A stretch of DNA of 7,057 bases, taken from assembly GCA_027064745.1 (NCBI GenBank), contig JAMOPD010000358.1, positions 1 through 7,057 of the forward strand, read 5' to 3'. The translations under genes and the position numbers were made by a program. The notes beneath the pieces were generated by a model. It saw only the letters and a list, made by a program, of their open reading frames with translations, did no database searches and was not told the origin of the DNA. Position 1 is the first letter of the stretch, and each line of letters starts with the position of its first letter. Shown piece after piece: positions 5,918 to 7,057 of this stretch. The DNA comes from Thermococcaceae archaeon. Lineage in GTDB: Archaea; Methanobacteriota_B; Thermococci; Thermococcales; Thermococcaceae.

Positions 5918-6673
5918 ATGGAGAACCCAGAAAGATGGTGTATAGACCCAAAAAAGATTAAAGAAGACCTATGGGAGCTCGCAAACCCAGAAAAAGAGAG
6001 TACTGTGGGTGTAGATCCAAGAGTGTTCATTGACGAAGTGTATAGAGTAATAAGGTGGGAACTTTCTCCTAGAGCGTTAGGAGAAATAAGTTGGACTATT
6101 GGAGATGACCTTCGCGAAATATGGAGAATCTTTGAAACATGCTCTGAGGAGAACATCGAGACATGTACTCAGAGGATATTAGAGATTTTTGATTATATAT
6201 TCGAGAGATTACCTTCACTAAGGAGAATCTTTGATATAGCTGGCTCAAACCTACGTAATGAATTTGGAGAGATTCATAGTAGACATAACTTGTATTTCAT
6301 AATAGACTGGTCCGGATACTCTTATGGACGTATTCAGAGAGTAGACACTCTGTTAACAAACACCCTAGCATTGGGAGTTTCATTGAAGCTCAAGGGAGAA
6401 TTACATTTTCTTGAACCTGTTAACAATATGATCAGGAAGGGAAAGCCCAGATTTAAGGCTGTAATATCTAAGGGAAGACAATGGGCCAATAACAAGAAGC
6501 CTGTTTTAAAACTGAGCTGGGAATGCATCAAGAAGGTTGCATCTGACACAGTAAGAGATAATATAATCGAAGATCTACTAAATCAAGTAATTCCTGGATT
6601 GGGAAAGGCTATTGTTTTTACTGAGAGTGTGATCGATTGTATAGATGAAGAATACATCGTTATCACAAATTGA
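5918..6673 (+). CDS. Uncharacterised 251-residue protein
   Basis: I do not recognise this protein. ATG 5918 has GGAGGG at 5906-5911, so the start is well supported. Residues 1-110 look mainly helical, with amphipathic stretches such as VFIDEVYRVIRWEL and TQRILEIFDYIFERL, and are rich in Trp and acidic residues. R113-N-E-F-G-E-I-H120 then follows and, with six residues between R and H, falls within the Rx4-6H pattern of HEPN RNases, though the surroundings are not convincing. Residues 124-165 look beta-rich (LYFIIDWSGYSYG, LALGVSLKLKGELHF). A basic stretch at 172-194 and a hydrophobic segment PGLGKAIVFTESVIDCID (225-242) close the protein. Five cysteines are scattered without a zinc-site spacing. 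No signal peptide or clear membrane helix is seen. It is transcribed separately from the hsd operon, between its own likely promoter and terminator, and may be another defence-island cargo gene; that rests on location only. Confidence 0.75.
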   Translation: MENPERWCIDPKKIKEDLWELANPEKESTVGVDPRVFIDEVYRVIRWELSPRALGEISWTIGDDLREIWRIFETCSEENIETCTQRILEIFDYIFERLPSLRRIFDIAGSNLRNEFGEIHSRHNLYFIIDWSGYSYGRIQRVDTLLTNTLALGVSLKLKGELHFLEPVNNMIRKGKPRFKAVISKGRQWANNKKPVLKLSWECIKKVASDTVRDNIIEDLLNQVIPGLGKAIVFTESVIDCIDEEYIVITN

Positions 6674-6676
6674 TCG

Positions 6677-6690
6677 TTTTATTTTTCTCT
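6677..6690 (+). terminator. Oligo-T terminator after the 251-residue protein gene
   Basis: TTTTATTTTTCTCT begins three bases after the stop codon. Runs of four and five T are typical of intrinsic archaeal termination signals, and a separate promoter follows at once, so the two flanking genes are separate transcription units. Confidence 0.6.
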
Positions 6691-6710
6691 AATTTATTGT
6701 GAACCGACTG

Positions 6711-6723
6711 ACAAAATTTATAA
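6711..6723 (+). promoter_or_regulatory. Archaeal BRE/TATA promoter of the RHH-like gene
   Basis: ACAAAA followed by TTTATAA is a near-consensus BRE plus TATA box. Transcription would begin about 25 bases on, near 6745, leaving a very short leader that contains GGTGGAT (6747-6753) just before ATG 6757. This is the clearest promoter in the window. Confidence 0.65.
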
Positions 6724-6756
6724 CAGCGTCTTGAGACTGCTAATTTGGTGGATCTT

Positions 6757-7057
6757 ATGGAAAACGTAGATACAAAAACCATTAGGCTCACATTAGATGC
6801 ATACAAAATCCTAAATTTTGAGAAGAAAAAGCTGAATCAGATTTCTAATGTCTCATACACATATTCAGACATAATACTAGCAAGCTTGGCAATACTAGAA
6901 GCGTTAAACAAGGAAAACCAGCCTCTTGTCATCGACATCCTTAGGAAGTTCAAAAATGCCAGGGTTAACAGTGATAAAACTAACATTGAAGAACTCTTTA
7001 AAAATACAGCCAATGAGATCGTTAGTGAACTTTCATCTAACCTTCTGGAAGAGGCTA
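6757..7057 (+). CDS. Ribbon-helix-helix-like protein, possible antitoxin-type regulator (3' partial)
   Basis: ATG 6757 follows a good TATA box and GGTGGAT, and the frame stays open for 100 codons to the window edge, so the gene is cut at its 3' end. The protein begins MENVDTKTIRLTLDAYKILN and continues with NVSYTYSDIILASLAILEAL. KTIRLTLDAYKIL resembles the strand and first helix of ribbon-helix-helix DNA-binding proteins, and YSDIILASL resembles their second helix as in archaeal VapB-type antitoxins (commonly KTIxLxxxAYxxL...SFSDVIxxL). The insert between the two parts (FEKKKLNQISN) is a little longer than usual. The remainder (about 48-100) is charged and helical with no recognised domain, making it longer than a plain antitoxin. 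It could be a transcription regulator or the first gene of a toxin-antitoxin pair; what follows is outside the window. Confidence 0.6.
   Translation, partial: MENVDTKTIRLTLDAYKILNFEKKKLNQISNVSYTYSDIILASLAILEALNKENQPLVIDILRKFKNARVNSDKTNIEELFKNTANEIVSELSSNLLEEA

Noticed and set aside
989..6549. Ten open frames of 66-100 codons on the minus strand (in 989-1246 and between 2108 and 6549)
   Set aside because: All lie opposite well-supported + strand genes, and none shows a ribosome binding site or a recognisable domain. They look like shadows of those genes.
1..7057. CRISPR array, tRNA gene, insertion sequence or attachment site
   Set aside because: No regularly spaced repeats, tRNA T-loop/anticodon pattern, transposase-like frame, or flanking direct repeats were seen on either strand by eye.

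Overview
The window reads as a stretch of archaeal accessory DNA, most likely from a member of the Thermococcales (Thermococcus/Pyrococcus type). I infer this from GGAGG-type ribosome binding sites a few bases before most starts, a textbook archaeal BRE/TATA element (ACAAAATTTATAA) ahead of the last gene, oligo-T terminators, heavy use of AGA/AGG for arginine and ATA for isoleucine, and Lys/Glu-rich proteins. All genes lie on the + strand. No tRNA, rRNA, CRISPR array or insertion sequence was seen, and no gene-free stretch exceeds about 120 bases.

Bases 1-5801 are the 3' part of a type I restriction-modification (hsd) locus. It opens inside hsdS, the specificity subunit; its first codons, and presumably hsdM, lie upstream of the window. 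After a 74-80 base gap come four genes that each overlap the next by 14-40 bases: a small PD-(D/E)XK nuclease-fold protein with a lysine-rich tail, a two-domain protein ending in a HEPN RNase-like domain (RNALLH motif), hsdR (nuclease plus SF2 motor), and a minimal YgjP/DUF45-type zinc metallopeptidase. Three start sites need correcting: hsdS is open to the left edge, the HEPN gene starts at 1797, and hsdR probably starts at GTG 2555.

The most interesting point is the pair inserted between hsdS and hsdR. In the classical E. coli prr locus the suicide anticodon nuclease gene prrC sits in this same slot, and its nuclease domain is also of the HEPN class. The archaeal HEPN protein here has no NTPase part, but it travels with a separate PD-(D/E)XK protein. 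A reasonable hypothesis is a DNA-restriction system with a linked, normally silent RNase arm that acts when restriction fails. The metallopeptidase behind hsdR could control HsdR turnover; that is inference.

Bases 5802-5917 hold an AT-rich inverted-repeat region that probably ends the hsd transcript and carries the promoter of the next gene. An unrecognised 251-residue protein follows (5918-6673), then a good oligo-T terminator, a strong TATA promoter, and the start of a ribbon-helix-helix-like gene that runs off the right edge.
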